A stretch of DNA of 64,000 nucleotides, taken from positions 107,189 to 171,188 of the forward strand of contig JAJDCP010000175.1 in NCBI GenBank assembly GCA_029260765.1, written 5' to 3'. The notes beneath the pieces were generated by a model, which saw only the letters and a program-made list of their open reading frames with translations, searched no databases and was not told the DNA's origin. The position numbers and the translations under genes are program-made. This stretch comes from Planctomycetota bacterium (lineage in GTDB: Bacteria > Planctomycetota > J058 > JAJDCP01). Below, piece after piece: positions 27,101-35,898 of this stretch. The stretch's first letter is position 1. The number at the start of each line of letters is the position of its first letter.

Positions 27101-28024
27101 ATGCAGGTCCACCGCGGAGCCCTGGTGCGTCCCGACTCCTTTCGGCAGCCCGTCGCGACCCTGGGAGTCTTCGACGGTGTACACCGCGGCCATGTGCAGG
27201 TACTGCAGCGGGTACTGGCCTGGGCAGAACGGTGCCAGGGCGAGTCGGTGGCGATCACCTTCGACCCGCACCCCCTGCAGATTCTCAAGGGCACACCTCC
27301 GGCGCTGTTGACCCCTCTCCCGTACAAGCTGGCTCTGTTCGAAGAGCTGGGGCTCAACCATACGGTGTTGTTGTCCTTCACGCAGGCCCTGGCGGACCTG
27401 TCTGCGCAGAGCTTCGTCGACGACATTCTGGCCAGACAGCTGGGCACTCGGCGGTTGGTGCTGGGGCCCGACGCCTTCTTCGGCAAGAACCGTGAAGGCA
27501 ACGCGGCGTTCGTCGAATCGTACCACAGTGACCACGGAATCGAGGTCGAGGCGTTGCCGTTCCTGACCCGACAGGGGTCCAAGATCAGCAGTACAGAGAT
27601 CCGCCGCACGGTCCGGCGAGGGCAACTCGACGAGGCCGCAGCCATGCTCGGTCGTCCGTTTGCGTTGTACGGTACAGTTGTGCGCGGCGACGGCAGGGGC
27701 CGCGTGTTGGGCTATCCGACCGCCAACCTGGCGACCGAGCAGGTCTTGCCGCCCTTGGGAGTCTACTTCGCGTACACCCGCCTGGCTGGGCGGAGCTACC
27801 GCTCGCTGTGCAACATTGGGGTGGCTCCGACAGTCACCGCCGCGCGTGCCACGATTCCCGAGATCCACTTGCTCGACTTCGACGGAGACCTCTACGGTCA
27901 GCCTCTTGAGGTCGCCTTGCTGCAAAAGCTGCGTGCAGAGATGCAGTTTGCCGACCGCGGCGCGCTTGTCGAGCAGATCGGGCGCGATGTTGAGCTCGTG
28001 CGCACGCTCGAGTGCAGCGCCTGA
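27101..28024 (+). CDS. ribF: Bifunctional riboflavin kinase/FAD synthetase
   Basis: 307 residues, typical length. The N-terminal FAD synthetase nucleotidyltransferase half has VATLGVFDGVHRGHVQVL and TFDPHPLQIL, with ISSTEIRRTVRRG near the junction. The C-terminal riboflavin kinase half has GDGRGRVLGYPTANL and the TIPEIHLLDFDGDLYG block. It makes FMN and FAD from riboflavin. It is co-transcribed with def (6-bp gap), GGGAG about 10 nt before the ATG. The tRNA-Phe promoter begins right after its stop. Confidence 0.95.
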   Translation: MQVHRGALVRPDSFRQPVATLGVFDGVHRGHVQVLQRVLAWAERCQGESVAITFDPHPLQILKGTPPALLTPLPYKLALFEELGLNHTVLLSFTQALADLSAQSFVDDILARQLGTRRLVLGPDAFFGKNREGNAAFVESYHSDHGIEVEALPFLTRQGSKISSTEIRRTVRRGQLDEAAAMLGRPFALYGTVVRGDGRGRVLGYPTANLATEQVLPPLGVYFAYTRLAGRSYRSLCNIGVAPTVTAARATIPEIHLLDFDGDLYGQPLEVALLQKLRAEMQFADRGALVEQIGRDVELVRTLECSA

Positions 28025-28068
28025 GCAACCTGCGCCCCCCAGGGTCCAAAAAAACTTGCCCGGCAGGT

Positions 28069-28096
28069 TTGCTTCTGCCCGGGGAGTTTCTATAAT
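28069..28096 (+). promoter_or_regulatory. tRNA-Phe promoter
   Basis: Perfect -10 TATAAT (28091-28096) with a weak -35 TTGCTT (28069-28074) at 16-bp spacing. A G+C-rich discriminator follows the -10, as usual for stable-RNA promoters under stringent control. The tRNA begins 12 nt after the -10 box. Confidence 0.65.
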
Positions 28097-28108
28097 CCTC
28101 TCCGCCGC

Positions 28109-28181
28109 GGGCGGATAGCTCAGCTGGTAGAGCAAGGGACTGAAAATCCCTGTGTCCCCAGTTCAAATCTGGGTCCGCCCA
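28109..28181 (+). tRNA. tRNA-Phe (GAA anticodon)
   Basis: 73 nt with a full cloverleaf: acceptor GGGCGGA/TCCGCCC, D-arm GCTC...GAGC, anticodon stem AGGGA/TCCCT with loop CTGAAAA (anticodon GAA), variable GTGTC, T-arm CCCAG/CTGGG with loop TTCAAAT. The discriminator base is A and CCA is not encoded, so it must be added by a nucleotidyltransferase such as the product at 15885-17204. It sits between ribF and an LRR gene with its own promoter and terminator. Confidence 0.97.
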
Positions 28182-28184
28182 TCC

Positions 28185-28213
28185 AAAACCCGGGGTCTCC
28201 ACCCCGGGTTTTC
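28185..28213 (+). terminator. Rho-independent terminator of tRNA-Phe
   Basis: Perfect 12-bp inverted repeat AAAACCCGGGGT (28185-28196) and ACCCCGGGTTTT (28201-28212) with a 4-nt loop. The stem ends in TTTTC on the plus strand, and the mirrored A-run would let it act on the minus strand too. It begins 4 nt after the tRNA. Confidence 0.9.
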
Positions 28214-28265
28214 TGCTTCCACTCGGCGCACCTCTCGCGGAACTCCGATAGGGGGCACCCGCCTG

Positions 28266-29609
28266 TTGCTGCAACTGGAACCCAAAGGCAGAACGACCCT
28301 CCACGGCGCGCTGCTGCGTGGTCTGGTGCGCGGCCTGCCGGGGAGCGTTCTGCTCGCTGCCGCCTTCTTCGCCTGCCAGCTCAGTGGTTACTACAGCGTC
28401 CCCATGTTGCTGACTCCGCGCAGTTTTACACTTCTGGGGCTCTCTTGGGCCGCACTGCTCTGCCATGGCATGGCGCTCTGCGAGCAAGGCATTCGGGAAC
28501 GCAGGAAGCATGCTCTCGCCGCTCTGCCGCTGGGCGTGGCTTTCGGCCTGATCATCGCGCTTGTCATCGCCTGGCAGCAGTGGGTGTGGAGTGGTCCCAC
28601 GGTTCTCCAGTTGGAGCTTGAGAGCTGGCTGTTCTTCACGCTTTTCGGGTTGCTGTTGAGCGGACTGGTCGTGCTTCCTCGGCTTATGGGAGCCCGGAGA
28701 CCTGCTCGGATCGGGCTGTCCTGCGTCGGCTGCGTGCTGGTTGTCGTGGGTCTGGAGCGGTTGAATCCGTCGCTGCTGTTGATGCAGACCGCTTGGAGCG
28801 TCGATGCCCTGCTGTGTCTGGCGCCGCTCGGCCCGGCTCTGCTCGAGCAGGGAGAGCTCCTGCAGCGTTGGCTCTTCGGTCCACCCTCGCGCGAAGGTGT
28901 CCTCGAGCTGCGAGGAAACGCGGAGCTCAAGCGACTGGGCCCGAGGCCCGGGCTGCGGCGGCTTCGCTTGCAGGCCGACGCAGGACTGGACCTCAGTCCC
29001 CTCCAGCGCTTGCCCGGCCTCGAAGAGCTCGATCTCAGCGGAGTGCGCTTGCGCCCTCGCGAGCTGGCCGTCTTGAAAGACCTGCCCGCGCTGCGCCTTC
29101 TGCGCCTCAACGGCTGTGGCATCGGCGATGCAGGGCTGCAACAGCTGGCGGGTTGTGCGCTGCAACACCTCGAAGTGCGACAGTGCCAGCTCAGTGACGC
29201 CAGTTCCCCGGTCTGGAGCCAGCTGCCCGGACTCTTGCAACTGGACCTGTCAGACAACCGCGTCGCGGACGCGACCTGCTCTGCACTGGCGGGGTTGCCG
29301 CGGCTACGTGCGCTGCAGCTGTGCGGCACAAGGGTGGGGGTGGCGGGCCTGCAGGCGCTTGGCGAGCTTGCAGACCTCGCCCAGCTGGACCTCAGCCAGA
29401 CACGCATCGACGACCAGGCCGGGCTCGCGCTGAAGGCGCTCAGCCAGCTGGAGAGCCTGAGCCTGCGCGGCACGCGGCTCGGCGATGGGGGGCTGGCCGC
29501 GATCGCGGGGATGCCCGCGTTGCGTCGCCTGCAGGTCGCGGGCAGCCGCGTCTCGCCGTCGGCTCTGCGGCGGCTGAAGAAGTCCCGGCCAGAGCTGAAG
29601 CTGCGCTGA
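28266..29609 (+). CDS. Multi-TM leucine-rich-repeat protein
   Basis: About 447 residues if it begins at TTG 28266 (AGGGGG 10 nt upstream); the next in-frame ATG (28404) would cut the first TM helix. The N-terminal half has about six hydrophobic helices (residues 10-195). The C-terminal half (about 205-447) is a run of LRRs of 22-24 residues of the GALA type, for example LRLLRLNGCGIGDAGLQQL and LAQLDLSQTRIDDQAGLALKAL. LRRs bind proteins; their side of the membrane is unclear. No transport or enzyme motif is seen in the membrane part. Stops of this gene and the REC-GGDEF-EAL gene are 3 bp apart, converging. Confidence 0.75.
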   Translation: MLQLEPKGRTTLHGALLRGLVRGLPGSVLLAAAFFACQLSGYYSVPMLLTPRSFTLLGLSWAALLCHGMALCEQGIRERRKHALAALPLGVAFGLIIALVIAWQQWVWSGPTVLQLELESWLFFTLFGLLLSGLVVLPRLMGARRPARIGLSCVGCVLVVVGLERLNPSLLLMQTAWSVDALLCLAPLGPALLEQGELLQRWLFGPPSREGVLELRGNAELKRLGPRPGLRRLRLQADAGLDLSPLQRLPGLEELDLSGVRLRPRELAVLKDLPALRLLRLNGCGIGDAGLQQLAGCALQHLEVRQCQLSDASSPVWSQLPGLLQLDLSDNRVADATCSALAGLPRLRALQLCGTRVGVAGLQALGELADLAQLDLSQTRIDDQAGLALKALSQLESLSLRGTRLGDGGLAAIAGMPALRRLQVAGSRVSPSALRRLKKSRPELKLR

Positions 29610-29612
29610 TGC

Positions 29613-31280
29613 TCAGGGCTCGAAGCGCTCGGTCCAGTGCGGCTCTTCGCGGGCGCTGCTTGGCGCCTCGAACAGGAACCCCTGGCCGTACTGGAAGCCG
29701 AGCTCGGCGACGACGTTGCACTCCTCCTCGCTCTCGACTCCAAGCGCTACCAAGTGGGCTCCGACCGACTCCGCCGTGCTCGCCAGCTCTCTCAAGCGCA
29801 CACTACGGGTCGCATCCTCGCACACCCCGCGGATCAGTCCGGGGCTGGTCTTGACGGCGCGTGGTCGCAAGATCAGGATCGCCTCTGTGCTGGCATTGTC
29901 GAGCTCGACGTTGTCCAGCCCCAGCAAAATGCCGGCCTGACGCAGTCCCTCGAAGACACCGTGCAGGGCGAGCGGGTTGCTCTTGACCTGTTGGCAGTCA
30001 ACATCCAGACAGATCCTGTGCTCGCCACGTTCCGCCAACAGCCCGGTCAGCTGTGCGATGGGGGTATTGAGGAGCGTCGATGGCAGCACGTTGATGTGGA
30101 AACATAGCGGTTGCGGGTGATCTTGGTGTGCCTGCAGGCACGTCTTGAGGCACAACAGATCGATCTCTTCGAGAATGTCGAGGGCGCGGGCCATCGCGAA
30201 CAACTCTCGCGGCGACTCGAGGCCCTCAGGACCGCGTACCAGTAGCTCGTAGAAGGCACAACGCCGATCCCGCAGGTCGAAGGCCGCCTGCCGCAGCACA
30301 CGCAAGACATTCCCTGATCGCAGGGTCGCCTTCCAACGTGCCATCGCCTTGAGTCGTGCCTTGCCCGCTGTTCCGACGACCACGACATCTTCGAGAGCCT
30401 TTGCGTCGCGCAGCGAGATGGCCAGATGGAAGCTATCGACCAGGCCGCGCAAACCACGGCCATGGAGGGGGATCTCTGCAACCGCAACGCGCAACGCCAC
30501 GGGCGTGCTGCCGCTCCTTCGCAGCTGCAACGTACGGATATCCGTCGCCAGGCTCCGTCCGATCTCGGCGGCATCGGCGACCGTGGTGCTCGGCAGCAGC
30601 ATCAGGAACTGCCCTCCTCCCAGGCGTGCCAGCACGGCCCCAGTGCGTTGCAACCCACGCAGTCCGGCAGCGATCTTGTGTAACAGCTGGTCGCCGGTGG
30701 CGTACCCGAAGGACTCGTTGAACCAACGCAAATTGTGGCAATCGAGCAGCAGAGCAGTGGGGGGCGGATGGCCCTGCTTGCGTGCGACATCGAGCTCCCA
30801 CTCCAAGGCTTTGCCCAGGCCGCGGCGATTGAGCAAGTTGGTCAGCGGGTCTACGTCTTGTTGGGCGTCGAGCCGGGCATGTGTGCGGTCGAGGCGCTTT
30901 TGCAAACGCGCGAGTTGGATAGCGTACGGCATGATTCTGCCGAGCAGCAGGCCACCGGCATCGCGCTCTGGCAGGATGTCGTCGGCACCCGCGTCGAGCC
31001 AGAAGGGCCCTTCCTCGTCGGGCGTCAGCACCAGCAGGGGCACACGAGGAAGTCGCACGCGTAGAGTCGCGAACAGCTCGACTGGCATGACAGCGGTGGA
31101 ATCAGCATCCGTTTCGCACAGGTTGCGGCCGAGCAAGACACAGTCGATGCGCAGGGTTCCGGCGACGGACAGGATGCCTGCCAGGCTGCCCGCCTCCTCC
31201 AGCTTGCAGCCGAGGTCTGCGCGCATCAAGTTGAGACGGACCTGCTGGCGGAACAACCGGTCGGGTGCTGCGACCAGCAC
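29613..31280 (-). CDS. Response-regulator-like REC/degenerate GGDEF/EAL protein
   Basis: About 555 residues. The start is taken as GTG 31280, 7 nt after GAGGG and at the beginning of the receiver-like fold (VLVAAPDRLFRQQV); an upstream TTG would add unrelated sequence. Order: REC-like domain (1-125), coiled coil, GGDEF-like (about 145-300) with LARLGGGQF replacing GGDEF, EAL-like (about 325-550). In EAL, ELLVR and N of HINVLPS and a Lys (AVKTSP) remain, but ELTE is CLDVD, DDFG is LDNVE and AEGVE is ALGVE. Catalysis is doubtful, so it may be a c-di-GMP-binding effector. The receiver is atypical around the phospho-acceptor (DCVLLGRN). Confidence 0.82.
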   Translation of the reverse strand: MLVAAPDRLFRQQVRLNLMRADLGCKLEEAGSLAGILSVAGTLRIDCVLLGRNLCETDADSTAVMPVELFATLRVRLPRVPLLVLTPDEEGPFWLDAGADDILPERDAGGLLLGRIMPYAIQLARLQKRLDRTHARLDAQQDVDPLTNLLNRRGLGKALEWELDVARKQGHPPPTALLLDCHNLRWFNESFGYATGDQLLHKIAAGLRGLQRTGAVLARLGGGQFLMLLPSTTVADAAEIGRSLATDIRTLQLRRSGSTPVALRVAVAEIPLHGRGLRGLVDSFHLAISLRDAKALEDVVVVGTAGKARLKAMARWKATLRSGNVLRVLRQAAFDLRDRRCAFYELLVRGPEGLESPRELFAMARALDILEEIDLLCLKTCLQAHQDHPQPLCFHINVLPSTLLNTPIAQLTGLLAERGEHRICLDVDCQQVKSNPLALHGVFEGLRQAGILLGLDNVELDNASTEAILILRPRAVKTSPGLIRGVCEDATRSVRLRELASTAESVGAHLVALGVESEEECNVVAELGFQYGQGFLFEAPSSAREEPHWTERFEP

Positions 31281-31487
31281 ACAGATTCCCTCGAGACGTC
31301 TGCCCAGGACCTCTCCCCCCTGTTTGCTCCACCCATCCCTATCGTACACGAAGGCGCAAGTGAGTGTTGACCGCAGGCTGCATCGGAGGGCCTCCGGCCG
31401 GGCCAATAGTGTCTCCGCGCACAATTTCCGCTACAGTTCCTGCGGCGGCAGCGTCGCCCACTTTCGATGGACTCGTGAGGATACCGG

Positions 31488-32570
31488 ATGAAGCCCGCCC
31501 TGAATGTCGCGTTCCTCGTCTTGTTCTGTTTGGGTTGCGGGGATACGAAACCTCCCGAAGACCCGGACTCGGAAGCTCGCCAGCAGAGCCTCGCCCAGTT
31601 GGCTGAAAGGCTGCGTGCGGGCCCTTTGCCCGCCGAGCTCTTGCGCGACCCGGCCCTGTGCCATCAGCTTTCGGCAATCCTGGCGACACTGCCTGACACA
31701 GGCCTGGTTCTTGCGGCCCTACGCGAGCTTCCTCGCTGTTGGGGTGACGAACCCCAGGTCGATGCCGTGGTGCCTCTGTTGCAGAGCACGGACGAACGGG
31801 TTCAGGCTGCGGCCTTGCAGACAGCTGCAGCGGCCCGCTCGAGAGGAGCGCGCGATGAGCGGCTCGAAGAGACTCTACAGCTACTGACCAAAGACAGCCG
31901 GCCTGGGGTGCGGCTGGCGGCCTACGAGTCCCTGGTGCTTGGGCTCGGCCCCAATCGTGGCTCGGCCACAGGCCAGGTACTTGCAGAAGCGCTACAAGAT
32001 CCTGAAGTGACGGTGGTGGCCACAGTCTTGCGGGGACTGTCCGGCCGCACGTACGCTCTCGAAGACCGCACCGCCGTCGAACAGGCCTGCCTGGCTCTGC
32101 TTGAGCACTCCGACCCCGGCGTGCGCGGGTCCGCGGCTGCCATTGTGTCTCAACTGGTCGCCGACAGCGCCACGCGGGAATTGGTAGCACAGCGGCTCTC
32201 AGCCATGTTGGCTGATCCGCATCCGCATGTGGTTTCGCAAGCCGCAACCGGCCTGGGGCGCCTGCGGCATCTTGCGGCACTCCCTGCGGTGATGCGACTG
32301 CTCGAAGACCGCCGCGCGGACACCTATAGTCTGTTGGGAGCACCACGCCTCGATCGGCCTGCAGAGACCCTGGTCTTTCGGGTTTCGACCTGGCAGAGGG
32401 TCGACGACGCAGCATTGCGGGCCATCGAGCGGATTTCGGCCGGGCTCCAGGAAGATCCGTTCGAGTACGGCGCAGTCCGGGCTGAACGCATCGACGCAGA
32501 CATCGCCCGCCAGGTCGCACAGGCGCAGCTGTGGTATGAGGATGTGGCTGAGTCGCTCGACCAGCCTTGA
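31488..32570 (+). CDS. HEAT-repeat lipoprotein
   Basis: 360 residues. A lipoprotein signal peptide (MKPALNVAFLVLFCLGCGD) has a lipobox ending in Cys17, so it is predicted to be lipidated. The mature part is built of helical pairs typical of HEAT/PBS-lyase-like repeats, for example ERVQAAALQTAAAARSRG, PGVRLAAYESLVLGLG and PGVRGSAAAIVSQLV. These act as protein-binding scaffolds; the partner is unknown. GAGG lies about 8 nt before the ATG. It is divergent from the REC-GGDEF-EAL gene and followed, 120 bp later, by the FHA-GGDEF gene. Confidence 0.82.
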   Translation: MKPALNVAFLVLFCLGCGDTKPPEDPDSEARQQSLAQLAERLRAGPLPAELLRDPALCHQLSAILATLPDTGLVLAALRELPRCWGDEPQVDAVVPLLQSTDERVQAAALQTAAAARSRGARDERLEETLQLLTKDSRPGVRLAAYESLVLGLGPNRGSATGQVLAEALQDPEVTVVATVLRGLSGRTYALEDRTAVEQACLALLEHSDPGVRGSAAAIVSQLVADSATRELVAQRLSAMLADPHPHVVSQAATGLGRLRHLAALPAVMRLLEDRRADTYSLLGAPRLDRPAETLVFRVSTWQRVDDAALRAIERISAGLQEDPFEYGAVRAERIDADIARQVAQAQLWYEDVAESLDQP

Positions 32571-32689
32571 GCGCCGCTCGCTACAAAGGGACGTGCGGCC
32601 TCGCCCGTACGATCGTTCATACCGATGGCGGTCCTTGGCTTGAACCAAGACCTGACGGCGTTAGACTGGGGGGAAGGAAGGTTTTCCGA

Positions 32690-33700
32690 ATGGCCGATGA
32701 AGACCGTGAGATAGACGAGCAGAGCGACTCGCACGTCGATACGATGTCGCTGAGCCTGCAGGAAGTGCGCGCTACCGCGCAAGCGCAGCAGATGCGCGAG
32801 CAGTACCGCGAGCAGAAGACACGGCCCCTGTTCGACACAGAGAACGCCGACACCAGCCGCGCTCGCGGGCTGATCGTGCTGGACGGGGAGTCTCCGGGCC
32901 GCAAGATCGTTGTGCCTGACAAGGGACTGGTGATTGGCCGCTCGACGTCCTGCGATCTGAAAGTCGGGAACTCGGGAGACGGCACCAGCCGGGCTCATGC
33001 ACGGGTCTACTACGAAAATGGCAATCTCGCCATGGAAGACCTGAACAGCCGCAATGGCACCCTGGTCAACAACCGTGTCTGTCCCGGGCGCCGGCTTTAT
33101 CCCGGCGACAAGCTGCAGGTCGGCTCGACCTTGTTCAAAGTGATCTCCGGTGGCGAAGATGTGGCGCACCACGAGAGCATCTACCAGATGGCCCGTCGCG
33201 ACCCCCGCACCGGGCTGTTCGAGCCTGACAGCATCGAAGCCATCCTGACGCAGGAGATCAAGTTTTCGCTGCGTTACAAGCGCCCGCTGAGCGTCTTCAT
33301 GCTGGATATCGACTATTTTTCCGAGATCGAAGAGAAGTTCGGCCAGGCCGCCAGCGACTGCGCGCGCGTTGTGGTGGGGAAGTTGTTGCTGTCTTTTGTT
33401 CGTTCCCAGGACCTCGCACTGCACTACAGGAACACGACCATGTTGGTGGTGTTGCCGCAGACCGAGGTCTCCCACGCGGTGAATTGCGCGGAGCGCTTCT
33501 GTCGGATTGTCGCCCAACACCCGATCGAGGTCGAAGGCGAATCGCTCGGGGTGACCGTCTCGATCGGTGTCGCGCAGTTCCGCCAGTCGGCCGTCGGGCT
33601 GATCCACAAGGTCAAAGAAGCGTTGAGCATCGGGCAGCGCACCGGTGGCAACCGCGTGACGCGCGCACGCCGCATGACGCGCAAGCTGCGTGGCGACTGA
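32690..33700 (+). CDS. FHA plus degenerate GGDEF domain protein
   Basis: 336 residues; ATG 32690 lies 8 nt after an AAGGAAGG site. A charged helical leader (1-60) precedes a canonical FHA domain (about 65-150: VIGRSTSCDLKV, TSRAHARVYY, NSRNGTLV) and a GGDEF fold (about 165-330). The GGDEF signature loop reads YRNTTML, so no cyclase activity is expected, though the fold start (DPRTGLFEPDSIEAIL) and FMLDIDYFSEIEEKFG are conserved. FHA-GGDEF fusions normally make c-di-GMP in response to phospho-Thr; this copy may only bind. No TM or signal peptide. Confidence 0.88.
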   Translation: MADEDREIDEQSDSHVDTMSLSLQEVRATAQAQQMREQYREQKTRPLFDTENADTSRARGLIVLDGESPGRKIVVPDKGLVIGRSTSCDLKVGNSGDGTSRAHARVYYENGNLAMEDLNSRNGTLVNNRVCPGRRLYPGDKLQVGSTLFKVISGGEDVAHHESIYQMARRDPRTGLFEPDSIEAILTQEIKFSLRYKRPLSVFMLDIDYFSEIEEKFGQAASDCARVVVGKLLLSFVRSQDLALHYRNTTMLVVLPQTEVSHAVNCAERFCRIVAQHPIEVEGESLGVTVSIGVAQFRQSAVGLIHKVKEALSIGQRTGGNRVTRARRMTRKLRGD

Positions 33701-33758
33701 CCCGTCTCCTGCTCTCCATGTCATCTGTGTGTGCGAAAAGAAAAACTCCATCGCGGCC

Positions 33759-33786
33759 TTGCACTATGTAGACCGTTCGGTCTATT
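33759..33786 (+). promoter_or_regulatory. Candidate promoter of the flavin oxidoreductase-tetR operon
   Basis: A -35-like TTGCAC (33759-33764), 16-bp spacer and weak -10 TCTATT (33781-33786). The first TAGACCG palindrome lies in the spacer and overlaps the -10, the position expected for a repressor site. Confidence 0.4.
33769..33784 (+). promoter_or_regulatory. Palindromic TetR-type operator 1
   Basis: Perfect 7-bp inverted arms TAGACCG/CGGTCTA around a TT centre. The TAGACC core matches what I recall of the operator described for B. subtilis LmrA and YxaF, the subfamily that the TetR protein encoded downstream resembles. It overlaps the candidate promoter of the flavin oxidoreductase gene. 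Confidence 0.6.
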
Positions 33787-33793
33787 CTTTCTG

Positions 33794-33803
33794 TAGACCG
33801 GTC
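33794..33803 (+). promoter_or_regulatory. Operator 2 (second TAGACC palindrome)
   Basis: TAGACCGGTC contains the perfect 8-bp palindrome GACCGGTC (33796-33803). Its centre is 23 bp from the first operator, about two helical turns, so both could be bound on one face of the DNA. It lies just downstream of the presumed promoter. Confidence 0.5.
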
Positions 33804-33858
33804 ATCATACTCTGCGCAACCGGTCCTGTATTTCCTTTGCGCAGTGGGAGAGCTGAGC

Positions 33859-35124
33859 ATGACCACCATCGAGAGCCCGTTTACGCTGCCCAATGGTCAG
33901 GTGCTGAAGAACCGCATCGTCAAGTCCGCGATGAGCGAGCAACTAGGCGATGCCGAAAACGCCCCGAGCTCGGGTCTACAGACCCTGTACCGCACGTGGG
34001 CAGAGGGCGGAACCGGGCTTCTGATTACGGGCAACGTGATGGTCGACACCCGCGCCCGCACCGAACGTCGCAACGTCGTCGCCGAGGACGCGCAGCATCT
34101 CGATAAGCTCCGAGGCTGGGCCACAGCCGCCCGTGAGAATGGGGCACGCGTGTGGATGCAGATCAATCATCCCGGGCGTCAGACTCCCAAGGTCGTGACC
34201 CGCCGTCCCGTCGCGCCGTCTGCGGTCGCTCTCAAGGGTTTCGCCGGCCTGTTCGCCGCGCCTCGTGCGCTGACAGAGCCCGAAATCCTGGACGTGATCG
34301 AACGCTTCGGACGGACTGCGGCGGTCGCCGAACAGGCGGGTTTTGATGGGGTCCAGATCCATGGCGCTCACGGCTATCTGATCAGCCAGTTCTTGTCTCC
34401 CCTCAGCAACCAACGTGACGACCGCTGGGGAGGAAGCATCGAGGGCCGCATGGCATTCCTGCTCGGCGTCGTGCGTGCGGTGCGGAATGCGGTGTCTGAA
34501 GACTTCGCCGTCGGCCTCAAGCTCAACTCGGCGGACTTCCAGCGCGGGGGACTCAGCCAGGAAGACTCGATGCGCGTTGTTGAAGCGTTGAATGAGGAGC
34601 GCCTCGATCTGCTCGAGATCTCGGGGGGAACCTACGAACGTACCGAGATGTGGCGGAGCAAGAATGCGCAGGCCGCCAGCAGCACGCAGGCCCGTGAGGC
34701 GTACTTCTTCGACTACGCCGAGGCAGTCAGGGCACGGGCCCGCATGCCCCTGCTGTTGACCGGAGGCATGCGCAGCCGAGCGTTCATGGACAGGGCCCTC
34801 GACTCGGGAGCCATCGACCTGGTGGGGATCGCCCGGCCCCTGGCTGTCGAGCCCGATCTTTCTCGGCGCTTGCTGGCTGGCAGCAGCAGCCAGGCCCTGG
34901 AGATCAACCTGGCCAGCGGCATGAAGATGGTCGACGCCATTGTTGAAAGTACCTGGTATGGTCTGCAGATCGGACGCATGGCGCGCGGCCAGGCGCCTGA
35001 TCCGCGCCTGAGTCGCTGGCGCGCGTTCTTCTCTGGTCTGTTCAAGAACCTTCCCGTACGACGCAGCGAGGCAGACCAATTGGTGGACCGCAAGCAGGAA
35101 ACCGTCGCCGCAGGCTCCAGATGA
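33859..35124 (+). CDS. Old yellow enzyme-family NADH:flavin oxidoreductase
   Basis: 421 residues; ATG 33859 follows GGGAGAG by 6 nt. FMN-binding TIM barrel of the OYE family: N-terminal PFTLPNGQVLKNRIVKSAMSE, WMQINHPGRQTPK, the catalytic GVQIHGAHGYLISQFLSPLSNQRDD with the paired His/Asn-type region, and the C-terminal LLTGGMRSRAFMDRALDSGAIDLVGIARPL phosphate-binding loop. It reduces activated C=C bonds or nitro compounds with NAD(P)H. There is no C-terminal FeS/FAD extension, so it is the short form. A TetR gene follows within 7 bp and operators precede it, suggesting substrate-induced expression. Confidence 0.9.
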   Translation: MTTIESPFTLPNGQVLKNRIVKSAMSEQLGDAENAPSSGLQTLYRTWAEGGTGLLITGNVMVDTRARTERRNVVAEDAQHLDKLRGWATAARENGARVWMQINHPGRQTPKVVTRRPVAPSAVALKGFAGLFAAPRALTEPEILDVIERFGRTAAVAEQAGFDGVQIHGAHGYLISQFLSPLSNQRDDRWGGSIEGRMAFLLGVVRAVRNAVSEDFAVGLKLNSADFQRGGLSQEDSMRVVEALNEERLDLLEISGGTYERTEMWRSKNAQAASSTQAREAYFFDYAEAVRARARMPLLLTGGMRSRAFMDRALDSGAIDLVGIARPLAVEPDLSRRLLAGSSSQALEINLASGMKMVDAIVESTWYGLQIGRMARGQAPDPRLSRWRAFFSGLFKNLPVRRSEADQLVDRKQETVAAGSR

Positions 35125-35131
35125 GGATCCG

Positions 35132-35731
35132 ATGCCACCCAGCAATGCCAAAGCACGTTTGATTGAGACCATGCGCGCGCTGCTTCGCCGCAAGGGCTAC
35201 CACGGCACCGGACTCAAGCAGGTGCTGCAGGAGAGTGGCTCGCCCCGAGGCTCCCTGTATTTCCACTTTCCGGGGGGCAAAGAAGAGCTCGCCGCTGAAG
35301 CGATCCACTCCGGCTGCTCGGCCATCGCGGCTCGTTTCGCGGGGCTCGATCTCCAACGTGGCCCAGGGGAGGTGCTCGAGCAGGTGGCCGCAATCATGGC
35401 TGCAGAGCTCGAGGGCTCCGGATACGAACACGGCTGTCCCGCGGCCACGGTCGCGCTCGAAGAGGCTCCGTTCTCCGATCGTCTCCAGGAGGCCTGTCTC
35501 ACCAACTATCAGACCTACATAGACCTCCTGTGCCGGCTGTTCGAGCCCCACGTGGACGATGCCGAGGCTGCCCGCGAGTGGGCGTTCCTGGTTCTGGCAA
35601 CGCTGGAAGGGGCTCAGCTGTTGGCAAAGACCTGGCGCTCCCCCGAGCCTCTGCAGATCGCCGGGCGCCGTCTGCGGACGATGTTCGAGGCGCGCCAGGG
35701 CGGAGATCGGGTGTCTAAAGGGGATTCCTGA
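35132..35731 (+). CDS. TetR-family regulator, LmrA/YxaF-like
   Basis: 199 residues. The N-terminal helix-turn-helix reads RLIETMRALLRRKGYHGTGLKQVLQESGSPRGSLYFHFPGGKEELAAEAI, a pattern close to the LmrA/YxaF group, where a Gly-Ser-Pro-Arg-Gly-Ser turn precedes YFHFPGGKE. The C-terminal ligand-binding helices include EGSGYEHGCPAATVALE, also typical of that group. It is co-transcribed with the flavin oxidoreductase and probably represses the operon at the TAGACC palindromes (33769-33803). The ATG has GAGG about 6 nt upstream, overlapping the previous stop. Confidence 0.88.
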   Translation: MPPSNAKARLIETMRALLRRKGYHGTGLKQVLQESGSPRGSLYFHFPGGKEELAAEAIHSGCSAIAARFAGLDLQRGPGEVLEQVAAIMAAELEGSGYEHGCPAATVALEEAPFSDRLQEACLTNYQTYIDLLCRLFEPHVDDAEAAREWAFLVLATLEGAQLLAKTWRSPEPLQIAGRRLRTMFEARQGGDRVSKGDS

Positions 35732-35898
35732 ATTTGTGTGCACGCCCTGACACTGTCTGGCAAGCCCAGACATGCAGGCGCGCTCCGTCGCCCGCCAACA
35801 CCGCCTGGATCACTGCTGCACGCCACTTAGCAGACTGCCAGGATAGCTGGCACGCAAGATGCTCTCTCTCGACCAGATTCTGATCGGGGAGGGATGCG

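Noticed and set aside
28152..28265. Start of the LRR protein inside tRNA-Phe
   Set aside because: That start would translate the tRNA 3' half and its terminator; a Shine-Dalgarno-preceded TTG at 28266 is more sensible.
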